This document shows positions 1 to 11,114 of a DNA stretch of 64,000 bases, in pieces. The DNA comes from Avibacterium volantium (GTDB taxonomy: Bacteria; Pseudomonadota; Gammaproteobacteria; Enterobacterales; Pasteurellaceae), in assembly GCF_900635775.1 (NCBI RefSeq), contig NZ_LR134167.1:1583001-1647000 (forward strand). Direction: 5' to 3'. The number at the start of each line of letters is the position of its first letter. The first letter of the stretch is position 1. The notes beneath the pieces are model-generated. The model was not told where the DNA came from, searched no databases, and saw only the letters and a list, made by a program, of their open reading frames with translations. A program made the position numbers and the translations under genes.

Positions 1-601
1 AGGCAATCTTTTGCTCTTGGTTTAATTTCAAAATAAGCTCAAAAATGCTTTCTGTGGTTTTTCGATCCAAATTCCCTGTGGGTTCATCAGCTAGCACTAA
101 AGCAGGGTTATTCACTAACGCGCGAGCAATGGCGACACGCTGACGTTCACCGCCAGACAACGCAAAAGGGCGATGCTTAATGCGATGCGCTAATCCCACC
201 GCCTGCAACATTTTTTCTGCACGGTCTTGCGCCTCGCTACGATTTTGCTTACCAATTAACATCGGCATCATCACGTTTTCTAGTGCGCTAAAATCTGCCA
301 TTAAATGATGAAATTGATAGACAAACCCCATATATTGATTGCGTAATTTCGCTAATTCATCAGCGCTCGCCTTTTGCAAAGATTGTCCTTTAATGAACAC
401 TTCACCGCTGGTTGGCTGATCTAAGCCGCCTAGGGTATGCAACAAGGTACTTTTGCCCGAACCAGAACTGCCCACAATCGCCACCAATTCGCCCTCTTCC
501 ATTGAAAAAGTAACGTCTTTTAGCACTTGTGTTTGGTTTTCCCCTTCTTGGTAAACTTTGGTTAAATTCTGGCAGCTGAGTAAAATTTGCTTCTCTGTCA
601 T
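1..601 (-). CDS. lolD: LolD, lipoprotein-release ABC ATPase (partial)
   Basis: ATPase of the LolCDE inner-membrane complex, which extracts outer-membrane lipoproteins and hands them to LolA. About 200 N-terminal residues are present; the C-terminus lies beyond position 1. Visible motifs are Walker [10 protein letters not shown] (residues 44-52), an [12 protein letters not shown] signature near 137-180 on the DNA, and Walker B followed by DEPTGNLD. The start ATG at 601 follows lolC by 73 nt on the same strand, so the two are probably cotranscribed. Family length is about 230 aa, so only some 30 residues are missing. Confidence 0.95.
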   Translation of the reverse strand, partial: MTEKQILLSCQNLTKVYQEGENQTQVLKDVTFSMEEGELVAIVGSSGSGKSTLLHTLGGLDQPTSGEVFIKGQSLQKASADELAKLRNQYMGFVYQFHHLMADFSALENVMMPMLIGKQNRSEAQDRAEKMLQAVGLAHRIKHRPFALSGGERQRVAIARALVNNPALVLADEPTGNLDRKTTESIFELILKLNQEQKIA

Positions 602-674
602 TCTTTTCTCGTTGTTTTTCTGTTTCGCTTTGTAGTAAAAAATTTCGTAAAAAAGCACCGCACTTTGTTACGCA

Positions 675-1868
675 TTATTCATAGCGCAAGGCTTCTGCTG
701 GCTCAATTTGTGCCGCGCGGTAAGCGGGATAAATCGTTGAACATAAAGAAAATAATAAGGATACCGCAACAATAATCACAATCTGTGAAAGATTTAGTTC
801 TGTCGGTAAACGAATATTTTCTGCACTAAACCACGCCATAATGGAATCTAAATTTAATGTGGTTAGCACGCCAAGCAGTGTGCCGATCAAAGTTCCACTA
901 ATGCCTACCAATAGCCCTTGCCAAATAAACAGGCGGCGCACTTGCGATTTATTCAACCCTTGGGTTTGCAAAATGGCAATTTCCCCTTGTTTATCCACCA
1001 CCATTAAGCTGAGCGACGTGATAATATTTGAAATGGCGACCACAATAATCAGGCTAATCAACAAGCCCATCATATTTTTTTCCATTTTTACCGCTTGGAA
1101 AAACTCCCCTTTTTGGCTACGCCAATCGGCTATCTGCCATTCATCGGCACTGAAATAGTTAGGAAGTTCGGTAATATCAAAAGGATCGCGTAAAAATAAG
1201 CGATAACCTTGCATTTGCTGTGGGCCAATACGCATCAATCTGCCAATATCGGAAAGATTGGCAAATACGGCGTTGCTGTCATTTTGCCCTGAAGCAAAAT
1301 AAATATCGCTAATGGTAAATAAGCGTTGCACAGGCACACGACCAAAGGGCGTATATTGGCTGTTTTCCGTGATCATTAAACGGACTTTATCGCCAATTTG
1401 TAAATGTAATTTTTGCGCTAATTGCGATCCCATTACCAATTTAAATTCGCCTGCGGGTAATAATTGCTCAAAAGATTGGGGTTGAAAATGGCTCAATAAG
1501 GGATCGTCAGAAAAATGTTGAATACCTATCACTTGCCCTGCACTCACGCCTTGTGGTGCTTGTAAAATCACATTAGTGGTGTTAATCGGAATGGCGCGCT
1601 GCACAAAAGCTGGCATTGTCGGTGTTGGTGCTTCACGGGATAAATGGCCTGACTTTGGCATAATTATGGCGTGGGGAATGGTGGAAAGCACTTGTTTTTT
1701 TTGCTGATTTTCTAAACCGTTCATTACCGAAAGCACGATAATTAATGCCATAATGCCCAGCACTATGCCCATCATAGCAAGGTTGGTAACTAATCGTCCA
1801 AAGCGATCCGCACTTTTCGCTCGCCAATAACGCAGGGCAATAAATAAAGAAATCGGTAAATTCATCAT
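675..1868 (-). CDS. lolC: LolC, lipoprotein-release complex permease
   Basis: Membrane subunit of LolCDE, 397 aa, the usual family length. One membrane segment lies near residues 28-50, then a periplasmic MacB-like core domain (about 50-255), then three C-terminal segments near 266-292, 314-340 and 362-383. The N-terminus (ALRYWRAKSADRFGR) and C-terminus (AAQIEPAEALRYE) resemble E. coli LolC more than LolE. Two in-frame ATGs (1868 and 1865) make the exact start uncertain by one codon. It lies directly upstream of lolD; no lolE is visible before the window edge. Confidence 0.93.
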   Translation of the reverse strand: MMNLPISLFIALRYWRAKSADRFGRLVTNLAMMGIVLGIMALIIVLSVMNGLENQQKKQVLSTIPHAIIMPKSGHLSREAPTPTMPAFVQRAIPINTTNVILQAPQGVSAGQVIGIQHFSDDPLLSHFQPQSFEQLLPAGEFKLVMGSQLAQKLHLQIGDKVRLMITENSQYTPFGRVPVQRLFTISDIYFASGQNDSNAVFANLSDIGRLMRIGPQQMQGYRLFLRDPFDITELPNYFSADEWQIADWRSQKGEFFQAVKMEKNMMGLLISLIIVVAISNIITSLSLMVVDKQGEIAILQTQGLNKSQVRRLFIWQGLLVGISGTLIGTLLGVLTTLNLDSIMAWFSAENIRLPTELNLSQIVIIVAVSLLFSLCSTIYPAYRAAQIEPAEALRYE

Positions 1869-1935
1869 TAATTTTTAACAGGTTAAATAACAGATTTCCC
1901 CTGCTAAACAGGGGAAATTCAATCATAACACAACA

Positions 1936-2877
1936 TTATTTGCCTGTTGCGACAAACTCTTCCATATTTTGTGTTACTTTTTTCACCAAAATTTCCACCG
2001 CACCATCAGATGCCCAAGCAACGTGTGGGGTGATGATTAAATTTGGTAAACGCGTTGCCGCTTGGATAAGTGGGTTATCTTTCTCAAGCGGCTCTTTCAC
2101 TAACACATCTAAAGCCGCGGCTGCGATTGTGCCATTTTCTAACGCTTCTGCTAAGGCTTTTTCATCGACTAAAGGCCCGCGCCCTGTGTTGATTAAATAT
2201 GCCGTTGGCTTCATTAATTTTAATGTTTCGGCGTTGATCAAATTGGTGGTTTCAGGCGTTAAAGGGCAATGTAGGGTAACAATGTCCGCTTCTTGCAACA
2301 CTTGCTCAAAAGGTAAATAGCCCTCACGCACTGTTGTCGCGCCTTTGCGTTCTGCATAAATCACCTTCATTCCTAGCGCTTCGGCTAAACGACCAATTTC
2401 TTTACCAAGATTACCTTTGCCCACAACACCTAAGGTTGAACCTTTCACATCGGTGATCGGGTAATCAAAATAACAAAACTGTTTGCTATCCGCCCATTTG
2501 GCGCTGAGCTGATCTTTATACCAATTCATTAAACTGTGTTTTAAAGCAAAAATTAACCCTAAAACGTGTTCAGGCACAGTAACAGAAGAATAGCCTGTCA
2601 CATTTTTCACTGCGATGCCTAACTCTTTCGCCGCCTCTAAATCCACATTATTTGTACCTGTGGCGGTAATTGCGATCAATTTTAAGTTCGGGAGCTGTTT
2701 CATTGTTTCACGATCAAACACGACTTTGCTCGTAATCACAATATCCGCATCTTTCGCGCGCTCAATAGTTTGTTCAGGCGAAGTATGCTCATATTCCACC
2801 CATTGATGTTCAAAGTTAGGGCGTGGAATAGGAATGTGTTTTGGAATGGCTGTGCTATCAAGAAAAACAATTTTCAT
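1936..2877 (-). CDS. D-2-hydroxyacid dehydrogenase (glycerate dehydrogenase type)
   Basis: NAD-dependent oxidoreductase of the D-isomer-specific 2-hydroxyacid dehydrogenase family, 313 aa. The Rossmann motif GKGNLG is at about residues 153-158, and the catalytic triad Arg233 (NTGRGP), Glu262 (KEPLE) and His285 (TPHVAW) is intact. The start at 2877 is chosen over the longer frame because AAGGAG precedes it at normal spacing. H. influenzae has the same kind of gene beside lolC (HI1556). The substrate cannot be read from sequence; hydroxypyruvate/glycerate is the family-based guess. Confidence 0.88.
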   Translation of the reverse strand: MKIVFLDSTAIPKHIPIPRPNFEHQWVEYEHTSPEQTIERAKDADIVITSKVVFDRETMKQLPNLKLIAITATGTNNVDLEAAKELGIAVKNVTGYSSVTVPEHVLGLIFALKHSLMNWYKDQLSAKWADSKQFCYFDYPITDVKGSTLGVVGKGNLGKEIGRLAEALGMKVIYAERKGATTVREGYLPFEQVLQEADIVTLHCPLTPETTNLINAETLKLMKPTAYLINTGRGPLVDEKALAEALENGTIAAAALDVLVKEPLEKDNPLIQAATRLPNLIITPHVAWASDGAVEILVKKVTQNMEEFVATGK

Positions 2878-2989
2878 AAAATGCTCCTTATCTATGTTAG
2901 GGATATGCCCTATCTGCAAAAATTCATCAGGGGGAGTAATAAAATATAAGTGATTTTATCCTATAAGTTAACTAATTGTTACAAAAAAA

Positions 2990-4003
<1,014 letters not shown>

Positions 4004-4023
4004 TTAGGCTTTTTATAGAATTT

Positions 4024-5046
4024 TTAAGCTTTTTTGTAACGTTTATTCATATCCGCATAACGTTTCACCGCACGACGGATTTGCCCAGTTTTGGCACGTC
4101 TGCGTTGTTTGGTAACGTCTAATTTGCTTTGGGTTTCTGGCTCAAGCCCCACCAATTCGCGCAGATAATTCACATTGGTGAGATCCATTTCTTCCCAACC
4201 ACCGCGTGGTAAGGTTTTCATTAATTTGATATTGCCGTAACGAATGCGGATCAAACGGCTCACTTGAATGCCTTGCGATTCCCATAAGCGGCGAACTTCA
4301 CGGTTACGCCCCTCCATTAGGGTAACGTCAAACCACTGGTTCATTCCTTGTCCGCCCATTGGCTTGATGGCTTTGAAATTGGCTGGCCCATCTTCTAACT
4401 GCACGCCTTTGCGTAAACGGGCGATCATTGCTTCGTCCACCTGACCAAAAACGCGCACGGAATATTCACGCTCCACTTCACGGCTTGGGTGCATTAAGCG
4501 GTTTGCTAATTCGCCGTCTGTGGTAAACAGCAATAAGCCAGAGGTGTTAATATCCAAGCGTCCTACCGCAATCCAACGTGATCCAGTTAAGCGCGGCAAA
4601 CGATCAAACACGGTGGCGCGCCCTTCTGGATCGTGGCGAGTACAAAGTTCGCCCTCAGGTTTGTAATACATCAACACGCGACACACTTCTTTTTGTGCTT
4701 GTTGTAAATTTACAACGTGCCCGTCAATGCGGATTTTTAAATTCGCGTTCACCACAACACGATCGCCCAGTGTTGCCATTTTACCGTTTACGCTCACTCG
4801 GTTGGCAGCGATCATCGCTTCAATTTCACGGCGAGATCCTTGTCCTGCGCGCGCTAACACTTTTTGTAATTTTTCCCCTTCCACTTTATGAGTGGCAGAA
4901 AGTGCGGTCTTTTTTACCGCACTTTTTTCTTTACTTTCTACATTTGATACGAAAGGCTTGTCTGTACGTTTTCTTTCTGTGTTATTTTTTTCAGCAAAAC
5001 GCGTTCCCTTGGCGGCATTGCGTTGTGAATAAGATGTTGTTTTCAT
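4024..5046 (-). CDS. rluB: RluB, 23S rRNA pseudouridine(2605) synthase
   Basis: Isomerises U2605 of 23S rRNA. 340 aa: a Lys/Ser-rich N-terminal extension (1-55), an S4 RNA-binding domain (about 56-105), and a RsuA/RluB catalytic domain with Asp165 in [11 protein letters not shown]. The C-terminal tail is basic ([19 protein letters not shown]). The N-terminal extension contains an inverted pair of uptake sequences within the coding DNA (4899-4925), encoding roughly residues 41-50. The downstream gene yciO is on the opposite side of the start: yciO lies upstream on the minus strand, 44 nt away. Confidence 0.94.
   Translation of the reverse strand: MKTTSYSQRNAAKGTRFAEKNNTERKRTDKPFVSNVESKEKSAVKKTALSATHKVEGEKLQKVLARAGQGSRREIEAMIAANRVSVNGKMATLGDRVVVNANLKIRIDGHVVNLQQAQKEVCRVLMYYKPEGELCTRHDPEGRATVFDRLPRLTGSRWIAVGRLDINTSGLLLFTTDGELANRLMHPSREVEREYSVRVFGQVDEAMIARLRKGVQLEDGPANFKAIKPMGGQGMNQWFDVTLMEGRNREVRRLWESQGIQVSRLIRIRYGNIKLMKTLPRGGWEEMDLTNVNYLRELVGLEPETQSKLDVTKQRRRAKTGQIRRAVKRYADMNKRYKKA
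4899..4925 (-). repeat. inverted pair of DNA uptake sequences inside rluB
   Basis: AAAGTGCGGT (4899-4908) and ACCGCACTTT (4916-4925) form a 10-bp perfect stem with a 7-nt T-rich loop. Such pairs usually lie after stop codons as terminators; this one lies inside the variable N-terminal linker of rluB. Confidence 0.85.
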
Positions 5047-5090
5047 ATTTCCTCTTGTCGCTTTCCCAAGCGTCTAACAGTTTGAAAAGA

Positions 5091-5714
5091 TTAAATAAAT
5101 GGCGTAGTTGAACCGCTTCCCTCACGCAAAATCACTGGCGTGTTGTCGGTTAAATCCACCACAGTTGTTGGCTCTTGCCCTAAATAGCCACCGTTAATAA
5201 TTAAATCCACTTGATGTTCTAAACGATCGCGAATTTCTTCTGGATCAGATTGCGTAATAAATTCTTCCCCCGGCAACATCAAAGAGCAAGATAAAATCGG
5301 CTCGCCTAAGGCATTTAGTAAAGCGAGTGCGATTTGATTATCTGGCACACGCAAGCCAATGGTTTTGCGTTTTGATGTCATCAAACGGCGTGGCACTTCT
5401 TTGGTGGCAGTGAGAATAAAGGTGTAACGCCCTGGTGTGTTATTTTTAATCAGTCGATACGCCATATTGTTCACCGTGGCGTAGGTTGAAAGTTCTGATA
5501 AATCGCTACACACAAGGGTGAAATTATGATTTTCTGGCAGTTGGCGAATTTGCACAATGCGATCCATTGCGTGCTTATCGCCGAGCATACAACCCAAGGC
5601 ATAACCTGAATCCGTTGGGTAAACAATCACCCCACCTTGTTTCAAAATATCCACCGCTTGATTAATCAAACGCGGCTGCGGATTTTCTGGATGTATATAA
5701 AAAAATTGGCTCAT
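5091..5714 (-). CDS. yciO: YciO-family protein (Sua5/YrdC-like)
   Basis: 207-aa member of the YrdC/YciO superfamily, related to L-threonylcarbamoyladenylate synthases but without the C-terminal Sua5 domain. Sequence cues are the QGGVIVYPTDSGYALGC nucleotide-binding segment (about 27-43), KRKTIGLRVPD near the middle, and SCSLMLPGE. Its true activity is unsettled; TsaC-type chemistry is known for YrdC, not shown for YciO. It precedes rluB and cysB as in H. influenzae. Confidence 0.9.
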   Translation of the reverse strand: MSQFFYIHPENPQPRLINQAVDILKQGGVIVYPTDSGYALGCMLGDKHAMDRIVQIRQLPENHNFTLVCSDLSELSTYATVNNMAYRLIKNNTPGRYTFILTATKEVPRRLMTSKRKTIGLRVPDNQIALALLNALGEPILSCSLMLPGEEFITQSDPEEIRDRLEHQVDLIINGGYLGQEPTTVVDLTDNTPVILREGSGSTTPFI

Positions 5715-5806
5715 AACCTTTATCCTGTCATCATTAACTTGGGCATTATACCGAAATTCCCCGTTGATTATAGGGTTAGGGGAAAATAAATTTATCTAAA
5801 ATAAAC

Positions 5807-6649
5807 TTACAAATTCTCCAACCCAAATTGATACAACGCATTTTTCTTATAGCCATAAAGCTCTGCGACAATCGCGGCGGCTTTTTTGAGCGGGAGTTCT
5901 TTGGCGATAAGAGTTAGGGCTTTAATGGCCTCGGGGGAAAAGCTTTCTGCTTCGCTGTTTACATTGCCTTCTACAATCAGCACCATTTCGCCTTTGCTGC
6001 GGTTTGGATCTTCACTCACCCACTGGCGTAATGCGCCGACTTCATCACCGTGAATGGTTTCCCAAGTTTTGCTCAGCTCGCGTGCTAGCACCACATAACG
6101 CTCTGCGCCAAATACCTTTTCCATATCCGCAAGGCAATCTAAAATGCGGTGGGTGGATTCATAGAAAATCAAAGTGCGGTCTTCTTTTGCGAGATTTTCC
6201 AATTTATCGCAACGGGCTTTGGATTTGGCAGGCAGAAAGCCTTCAAAACAAAAACGATCGGAAGCAATGCCTGAGGCGCAAAGCCCTGCTATTGCGGCAC
6301 AAGCGCCTGGAATTGGCACAATTTTAATCCCAGCTTGGCGACATTTTCTCACCAGATGAAAGCCTGGATCGCTAATCAGTGGCGTACCTGCATCGGAAAC
6401 TAAGGCGATCGTTGTGCCTTGCAATAGTTTTTCGCACAGAATATCGGCTTTTTGTTGCTCATTATGATCGTGCAAGGCAAAAAAAGGCTTTTTAATGCCA
6501 TAATGACTCAGCAATAAACCACTATGGCGCGTATCTTCTGCGGCGACTAAATCCACTTGTTCCAACACCTGTAATGCGCGTTGGCTAATGTCTTGCAAAT
6601 TGCCAATGGGCGTTGCCACGATATATAAAATTCCAGTTAAATTGTCCAT
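5807..6649 (-). CDS. rsmI: RsmI, 16S rRNA 2'-O-ribose C1402 methyltransferase
   Basis: SAM-dependent tetrapyrrole-methylase-fold enzyme that 2'-O-methylates C1402 of 16S rRNA. 280 aa, typical length. Motifs: [14 protein letters not shown] at the N-terminus, [24 protein letters not shown], and the VPIPGACAA segment. It is divergent from lpoA with a 75-nt gap, the same arrangement as in H. influenzae and E. coli. Confidence 0.95.
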   Translation of the reverse strand: MDNLTGILYIVATPIGNLQDISQRALQVLEQVDLVAAEDTRHSGLLLSHYGIKKPFFALHDHNEQQKADILCEKLLQGTTIALVSDAGTPLISDPGFHLVRKCRQAGIKIVPIPGACAAIAGLCASGIASDRFCFEGFLPAKSKARCDKLENLAKEDRTLIFYESTHRILDCLADMEKVFGAERYVVLARELSKTWETIHGDEVGALRQWVSEDPNRSKGEMVLIVEGNVNSEAESFSPEAIKALTLIAKELPLKKAAAIVAELYGYKKNALYQFGLENL

Positions 6650-6724
6650 TTTTACTTCTTTTATTTGATTTTAATTATTGAGATAAGTAAGATCCCCGAG
6701 ATTGTTTTCAACAACGGAGTAATT

Positions 6725-8449
6725 ATGACTATTCTATTACAACGCATTAATTTAAAAAATCGATTAATGCCTTTTTTATTTGCATTGGTTTTGGCGGGCT
6801 GTACCAATTTGTTCGGTAACAGCTTTACAAGTGTGCTGAAAAACGATGCAAATGCCAGTTCGGAATATTACATCAATCAAATTCAACGTACACAAAATCT
6901 TGAAGATCAACAAACTTACAAATTGCTTGCTGCGCGTGTGTTGGTGCGTGAGAATAAAATCCCGCAAGCGCAAGCAATGTTAGCAGAATTAAACGATCTT
7001 AATGAAGAACAGCTGCTTGATAAAGCTATCATTGAGGCCCATATCGCTGCTGTGAAAGGCAATAATAAAGCCGCCGACACACGTTTAAAAGCGATTGATC
7101 TTGCTTTATTAAGCCCTTCGCAAAAAGCACGTTACTATGAAGTGGTTGCGCGCGTGGCAAAAAATCGTAATCAAATTATGAATGCCGTAAAAGCGCGTAT
7201 TCAAATTGATTCTCTATTAACCGACACACAAAGAAAACAAGAAAATAATGACCGCACTTGGGCATTATTACGCAATGCAAACCGTGGTTTAATTAACAAC
7301 ACATCGGCGGAAGGCAGTGCTGCTTTAGGTGGTTGGTTAGCATTAACTAAAGCCTACAACGATAACTTAAATCACCCAGCCCAATTAAGCCAAGCCTTAC
7401 AAAGCTGGAAAGCGGCTTATCCAAGACATAGCGCCAGTTATCTTTTCCCAACGGAATTACAAGGGCTATTTAACTTCCAACAAACGCAGTTAAACCAAGT
7501 TGCCCTACTTCTGCCATTAAGTGGTGATGCGCAGATCATTGGTAGCACCATTAAGCGTGGTTTTGATGATGCAAGAGGCGGTTCAGACATTCAAGTGAAA
7601 GTGTTTGATACCCTTGCTACGCCAGTGGAAAGCATCATTGAGCAAGCGAAACTTGAAGGCATTAGTACCGTTGTTGGTCCATTATTAAAGCAAAATGTGG
7701 ATAAATTGACTAACCGCCCTGATTTATTACAAGGGCTAAATGTGCTTACCTTAAACTCAACAGCAAATTCTCGTGCCATTGGTCAGCTTTGCTATTACGG
7801 ATTAGCCCCTGAAGATGAAGCAGAATCTGCGGCGAATCGTATTTGGGATCAAGGTATTCAAAATCCATTTATTATTGTGCCGCAAAGCGATCTTGGTCGC
7901 CGCACCGCTTCTGCATTTAATACTCGCTGGCAACAGCTTTCAGGTACAGATGCCAATATCAAATTCTACAATAGTGCTGATGACATCACTTACACGCTAC
8001 AATCAGGCTTAAACCAAAATATTCAAGCCTTATATATTGTGGCAACAAACAATCAGCTTAGTGATATTAAAATGGCGATTGATAACAGCAACATTAACTT
8101 GAAATTATTTGCAAGTTCACGCAGCAATTCATCAAATAATACGCCTGAATATCGCTTATTAATGAATGGATTAGAATTTAGTGATATTCCATTCTTTAAA
8201 GATGTGGATTCTGCACAATACAAAAAAGTGGCAGGCTTTACCAATGGGGATTATTCCTTAATGCGTTTATATGCAATGGGCGCAGACGCGTGGTTATTGA
8301 TCAACCAATTCAATGAGTTACGCCAAGTTCCAGGCTTCAACATTAACGGTTTAACTGGTAAATTAAGCGCTGGCCCGAATTGTAATATCGAACGTGATAT
8401 GACGTGGTATCAATACCAAAATGCGTCAGTGGAAGTATTAAGCAATTAA
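6725..8449 (+). CDS. lpoA: LpoA, outer-membrane lipoprotein activator of PBP1A
   Basis: Outer-membrane lipoprotein that reaches through the periplasm to activate the peptidoglycan synthase PBP1A. 574 aa, the same as in H. influenzae (575). A lipoprotein signal ends in LVLAGC with Cys26 as the lipidation site; a TPR-like helical N-domain (about 30-255) is followed by a periplasmic-binding-protein-like C-domain (about 265-574). The start at 6725 (ATG after ACGGAG) replaces an upstream TTG because only this start puts the lipobox at normal distance. yraN begins 1 nt after its stop. Confidence 0.95.
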   Translation: MTILLQRINLKNRLMPFLFALVLAGCTNLFGNSFTSVLKNDANASSEYYINQIQRTQNLEDQQTYKLLAARVLVRENKIPQAQAMLAELNDLNEEQLLDKAIIEAHIAAVKGNNKAADTRLKAIDLALLSPSQKARYYEVVARVAKNRNQIMNAVKARIQIDSLLTDTQRKQENNDRTWALLRNANRGLINNTSAEGSAALGGWLALTKAYNDNLNHPAQLSQALQSWKAAYPRHSASYLFPTELQGLFNFQQTQLNQVALLLPLSGDAQIIGSTIKRGFDDARGGSDIQVKVFDTLATPVESIIEQAKLEGISTVVGPLLKQNVDKLTNRPDLLQGLNVLTLNSTANSRAIGQLCYYGLAPEDEAESAANRIWDQGIQNPFIIVPQSDLGRRTASAFNTRWQQLSGTDANIKFYNSADDITYTLQSGLNQNIQALYIVATNNQLSDIKMAIDNSNINLKLFASSRSNSSNNTPEYRLLMNGLEFSDIPFFKDVDSAQYKKVAGFTNGDYSLMRLYAMGADAWLLINQFNELRQVPGFNINGLTGKLSAGPNCNIERDMTWYQYQNASVEVLSN

Positions 8450-8450
8450 T

Positions 8451-8813
8451 ATGTTTAAATCCAAACGTCAGCAAGGGGCGAGCTTTGAGCAACAAGCTCG
8501 CCTTTTTTTGCAATCTAAAGGGCTAAAATTTATTGCCGCCAACCAGCATTTTAAATGCGGTGAACTGGATTTAATTATGCAAGATGGCGAAACTATTGTT
8601 TTTGTTGAAGTGCGGCAAAGAAAAAATGATTTTTTTGGCTCAGCCGTGGAAAGTGTAGATTGGCAAAAGCAGCAAAAATGGCTAGATGCCGCCAATATGT
8701 GGCTGGCAAAACAAGATTGCAGCCTAGAAGATACCGATTGCCGTTTTGACTTAGTAGCATTTGGTAATACAATACAAGACTTACAGTGGATTCCTAATTT
8801 TCTTGATGAATAA
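8451..8813 (+). CDS. yraN: YraN/UPF0102 nuclease-fold protein
   Basis: 120-aa member of the UPF0102 family with a restriction-endonuclease-like fold. Conserved segments visible are the [17 protein letters not shown]-terminus, [21 protein letters not shown] (split over the core strands, with the E..D..EV nuclease-type residues), and a C-terminal FDLVAF. Function is not established. It is translationally close to lpoA (1-nt gap) and 15 nt before diaA. Confidence 0.93.
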   Translation: MFKSKRQQGASFEQQARLFLQSKGLKFIAANQHFKCGELDLIMQDGETIVFVEVRQRKNDFFGSAVESVDWQKQQKWLDAANMWLAKQDCSLEDTDCRFDLVAFGNTIQDLQWIPNFLDE

Positions 8814-8828
8814 GCCTGATAAATCACA

Positions 8829-9413
8829 ATGTTAGATAAAATAAAAGATCTTTACAGCGAAAGCATACAAACCCAGATTTCTGCTTCGAGCTTATTGCCT
8901 AATGCCATTTTTCAAGCGGTGCAAAACATTGTCGCCTGCCTATTGCGTGGCAATAAAATTATCGTCTGTGGGCAAGGACGATCTTACGCCAATGCGCAGT
9001 TTCTGGTGGCGAATTTACTCAATCGCTATGAGCTAGAAAGACCGAGCTTTCCTTCCGTGTTATTAAGCTTGGATAACGCCATTGGATCAGCAATTATTGC
9101 CGATCGCCCCAAGCAACAATTCTACCAACGCCAATTCAACGCAGTGGCACAACAAGGAGATCTGCTGGTGGTATTTTCCCCTTTTGGCAATGAAGAAATG
9201 GTGCTAGATACAATTAATTCCGCACTAAATAAAGAAATTAGTGTCATAGCATTAACAGGCGCGAATAATGATCATATTCAAGGCTTTCTCACCGAACAGG
9301 ATTTAGAAATCACCGCCCCAACGGTAAAAGAAAGCCGTATTTTGGAACATCATCTATTTATTATTAATACAATTTGTGAGTTAATTGATCATTCTCTTTT
9401 TTCTCATTCATAG
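8829..9413 (+). CDS. diaA: DiaA, SIS-domain DnaA initiator-associating protein
   Basis: 194-aa sugar-isomerase (SIS) domain protein. In E. coli DiaA binds DnaA and promotes timely replication initiation; the fold is shared with phosphoheptose isomerase GmhA. The SIS core includes IIVCGQGRSYANAQFL (about 41-56) and LLVVFSPFGNEEMV. Gene order lpoA-yraN-diaA-dolP supports DiaA rather than GmhA. Confidence 0.9.
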   Translation: MLDKIKDLYSESIQTQISASSLLPNAIFQAVQNIVACLLRGNKIIVCGQGRSYANAQFLVANLLNRYELERPSFPSVLLSLDNAIGSAIIADRPKQQFYQRQFNAVAQQGDLLVVFSPFGNEEMVLDTINSALNKEISVIALTGANNDHIQGFLTEQDLEITAPTVKESRILEHHLFIINTICELIDHSLFSHS

Positions 9414-9452
9414 ATCTCAACCCTTTATAGATAATCAAAAGGAGTACAACTA

Positions 9453-10046
9453 ATGAAAACAAGGAATTTAAAAAAATTAGCCCTTATCCTCGGCACTACA
9501 TTTGTTCTACAAGGCTGTGTTAGCGCCACAGTGGCAGGCATTGTTGGGGCAACAGCTGTTGCAACCAAAGTTGCCACCGATCCAAGAACAGTAGGAACAC
9601 AGGTTGATGACGAAACCCTTGAAGAAAAAGTTTTACACGCCATTAATAAAGATCAACAACTGGATAGCGAAGCTCGCATCAATGTGGTTTCATATAGCGG
9701 AAGAATCTTACTTATCGGGCAAGTACCAAATGAAAGTTTAAAAGAAATTGCCACAGGGCTTGCTAAAGGCGTCGATAACGTTTCCGAAGTTTATAACGAA
9801 CTGCGTGTCGGCTCACCAATCTCCCTTGGACAAATCAGCAAAGACAGCTGGATCACTACCCAAATCAAATCCAAACTCTTCGTCAATTCAGGAGTAAAAT
9901 CCACAGATGTAAAAGTGATCACCGAAAATGGCGAAGTATTCCTAATGGGCAACCTCTCCCAACAACAAGCCGATGCCGCAGCAGAAGTCGCCCGTAATGT
10001 TTCAGGCGTGGTGAAAGTAGTGAAAGTGTTTAAATACTTGAATTAA
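9453..10046 (+). CDS. dolP: DolP (YraP), BON-domain outer-membrane lipoprotein
   Basis: 197-aa lipoprotein with lipobox LQGC (Cys at about residue 23) and two BON domains (about 50-115 and 128-197), each with the pattern of alternating hydrophobic strands and a central Gly. DolP supports outer-membrane integrity and BAM function in E. coli. AAAAGGAG precedes the ATG. It closes the lpoA-yraN-diaA-dolP group and ends at a bidirectional USS hairpin. Confidence 0.93.
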   Translation: MKTRNLKKLALILGTTFVLQGCVSATVAGIVGATAVATKVATDPRTVGTQVDDETLEEKVLHAINKDQQLDSEARINVVSYSGRILLIGQVPNESLKEIATGLAKGVDNVSEVYNELRVGSPISLGQISKDSWITTQIKSKLFVNSGVKSTDVKVITENGEVFLMGNLSQQQADAAAEVARNVSGVVKVVKVFKYLN

Positions 10047-10055
10047 TCTAATAAT

Positions 10056-10118
10056 AAGTGCGGTGCTTTTTTGTAATATTTTCTTAAAATAAAAAATACC
10101 TAAAAAAGCACCGCACTT
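10056..10118. terminator. bidirectional terminator made of an inverted USS pair (dolP / oppF)
   Basis: AAGTGCGGTGCTTTTTT (10056-10072) is perfectly complementary to AAAAAAGCACCGCACTT (10102-10118), a 17-bp stem with a U-tract in both directions. It lies between the convergent dolP and oppF. Confidence 0.85.
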
Positions 10119-10135
10119 TATTTTTACACTTTTGC

Positions 10136-11113
10136 TTAAACCTTAAAACAAGCCACTAAATGCTGTTCATTTCCTTCCAAGCGTGGTTTGCTGAGAGTAC
10201 ATTCTGTGTCTGCAATGGGACAACGAGTACGGAACACGCAGCCTGAAGGCGGATTGATTGGTGATGGAAGATCCCCTTCTAGCAGCTGAATTTTTTTACC
10301 CCGTTCCAAATCAGGATCAGGAATTGGCACGGCCGACATCAGGGCTTTGGTGTAAGGGTGTTTGGTTTCGTGATACACCTTATCATAAGTACCAAGCTCT
10401 ACCGCATTGCCCAAATACATCACCAAAACGCGATCGGAAATATGTTTCACCACTGCCAAATCGTGCGCGATGAAAATCAACGATAACCCCATTTCTTTCT
10501 GCAATGATTTAAGCAAGTTTACCACCTGCGCTTGAATGGATACATCAAGGGCTGAAACAGGTTCATCACAAATGATCAGTTTGGGTTCAATGATCAACGC
10601 ACGCGCAATACCGATACGTTGGCATTGTCCGCCTGAAAATTCGTGCGGATAGCGGTTGATCAAATTTGGTAATAAGCCCACTTTTAACATCATTGCTTGC
10701 ACGCGTTCTTTAACTTCTTGAGCCGATAAATGGGGGAAATAAATTTTCAGTGGTTCTGCAATAATATTTCCAATGGTCATTCGTGGATTGAGTGATGCCA
10801 AGGGATCTTGGAAAATCATTTGAATATCTTTGCGTGTGTCGTGCCACTGCTTTTCAGATTGCTGGCTGAGATCTTTACCTAGCCATAAAATATTACCGCC
10901 TGCGGCTTTCACTAAGCCAATAATCGAACGAGCAAGGGTAGATTTTCCGCAACCAGACTCCCCTACCACGCCCAAGGTTTCCCCTTCATACAATTTAAAG
11001 GAAACGTGGTTTACTGCGTGCAAGGTTTGTTTTTTCTTAAATAAAAAGCCTTCGTTGCTTTGCACTTTGAAGTGTACGCTCAGATCTTCAACTTCTAATA
11101 ATAATTTTTTCAT
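10136..11113 (-). CDS. oppF: OppF, oligopeptide ABC transporter ATPase
   Basis: Second ATPase of the Opp importer, 325 aa. Walker A GESGCGKST is near residue 55, signature SGGQCQRIGIARAL near 160, Walker B LIICDEPVSALD. The C-terminal oligopeptide/dipeptide domain carries the Cys-rich iron-sulfur-type motif (CVFRTRCPIADTEC) seen in Opp/Dpp ATPases. Last gene of oppABCDF, starting 1 nt after oppD. Confidence 0.95.
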   Translation of the reverse strand: MKKLLLEVEDLSVHFKVQSNEGFLFKKKQTLHAVNHVSFKLYEGETLGVVGESGCGKSTLARSIIGLVKAAGGNILWLGKDLSQQSEKQWHDTRKDIQMIFQDPLASLNPRMTIGNIIAEPLKIYFPHLSAQEVKERVQAMMLKVGLLPNLINRYPHEFSGGQCQRIGIARALIIEPKLIICDEPVSALDVSIQAQVVNLLKSLQKEMGLSLIFIAHDLAVVKHISDRVLVMYLGNAVELGTYDKVYHETKHPYTKALMSAVPIPDPDLERGKKIQLLEGDLPSPINPPSGCVFRTRCPIADTECTLSKPRLEGNEQHLVACFKV

Positions 11114-11114
11114 C

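Noticed and set aside
4578..5111. 177-aa plus-strand ORF opposite rluB
   Set aside because: Antisense shadow without a ribosome site; the minus-strand frame is a full RluB.
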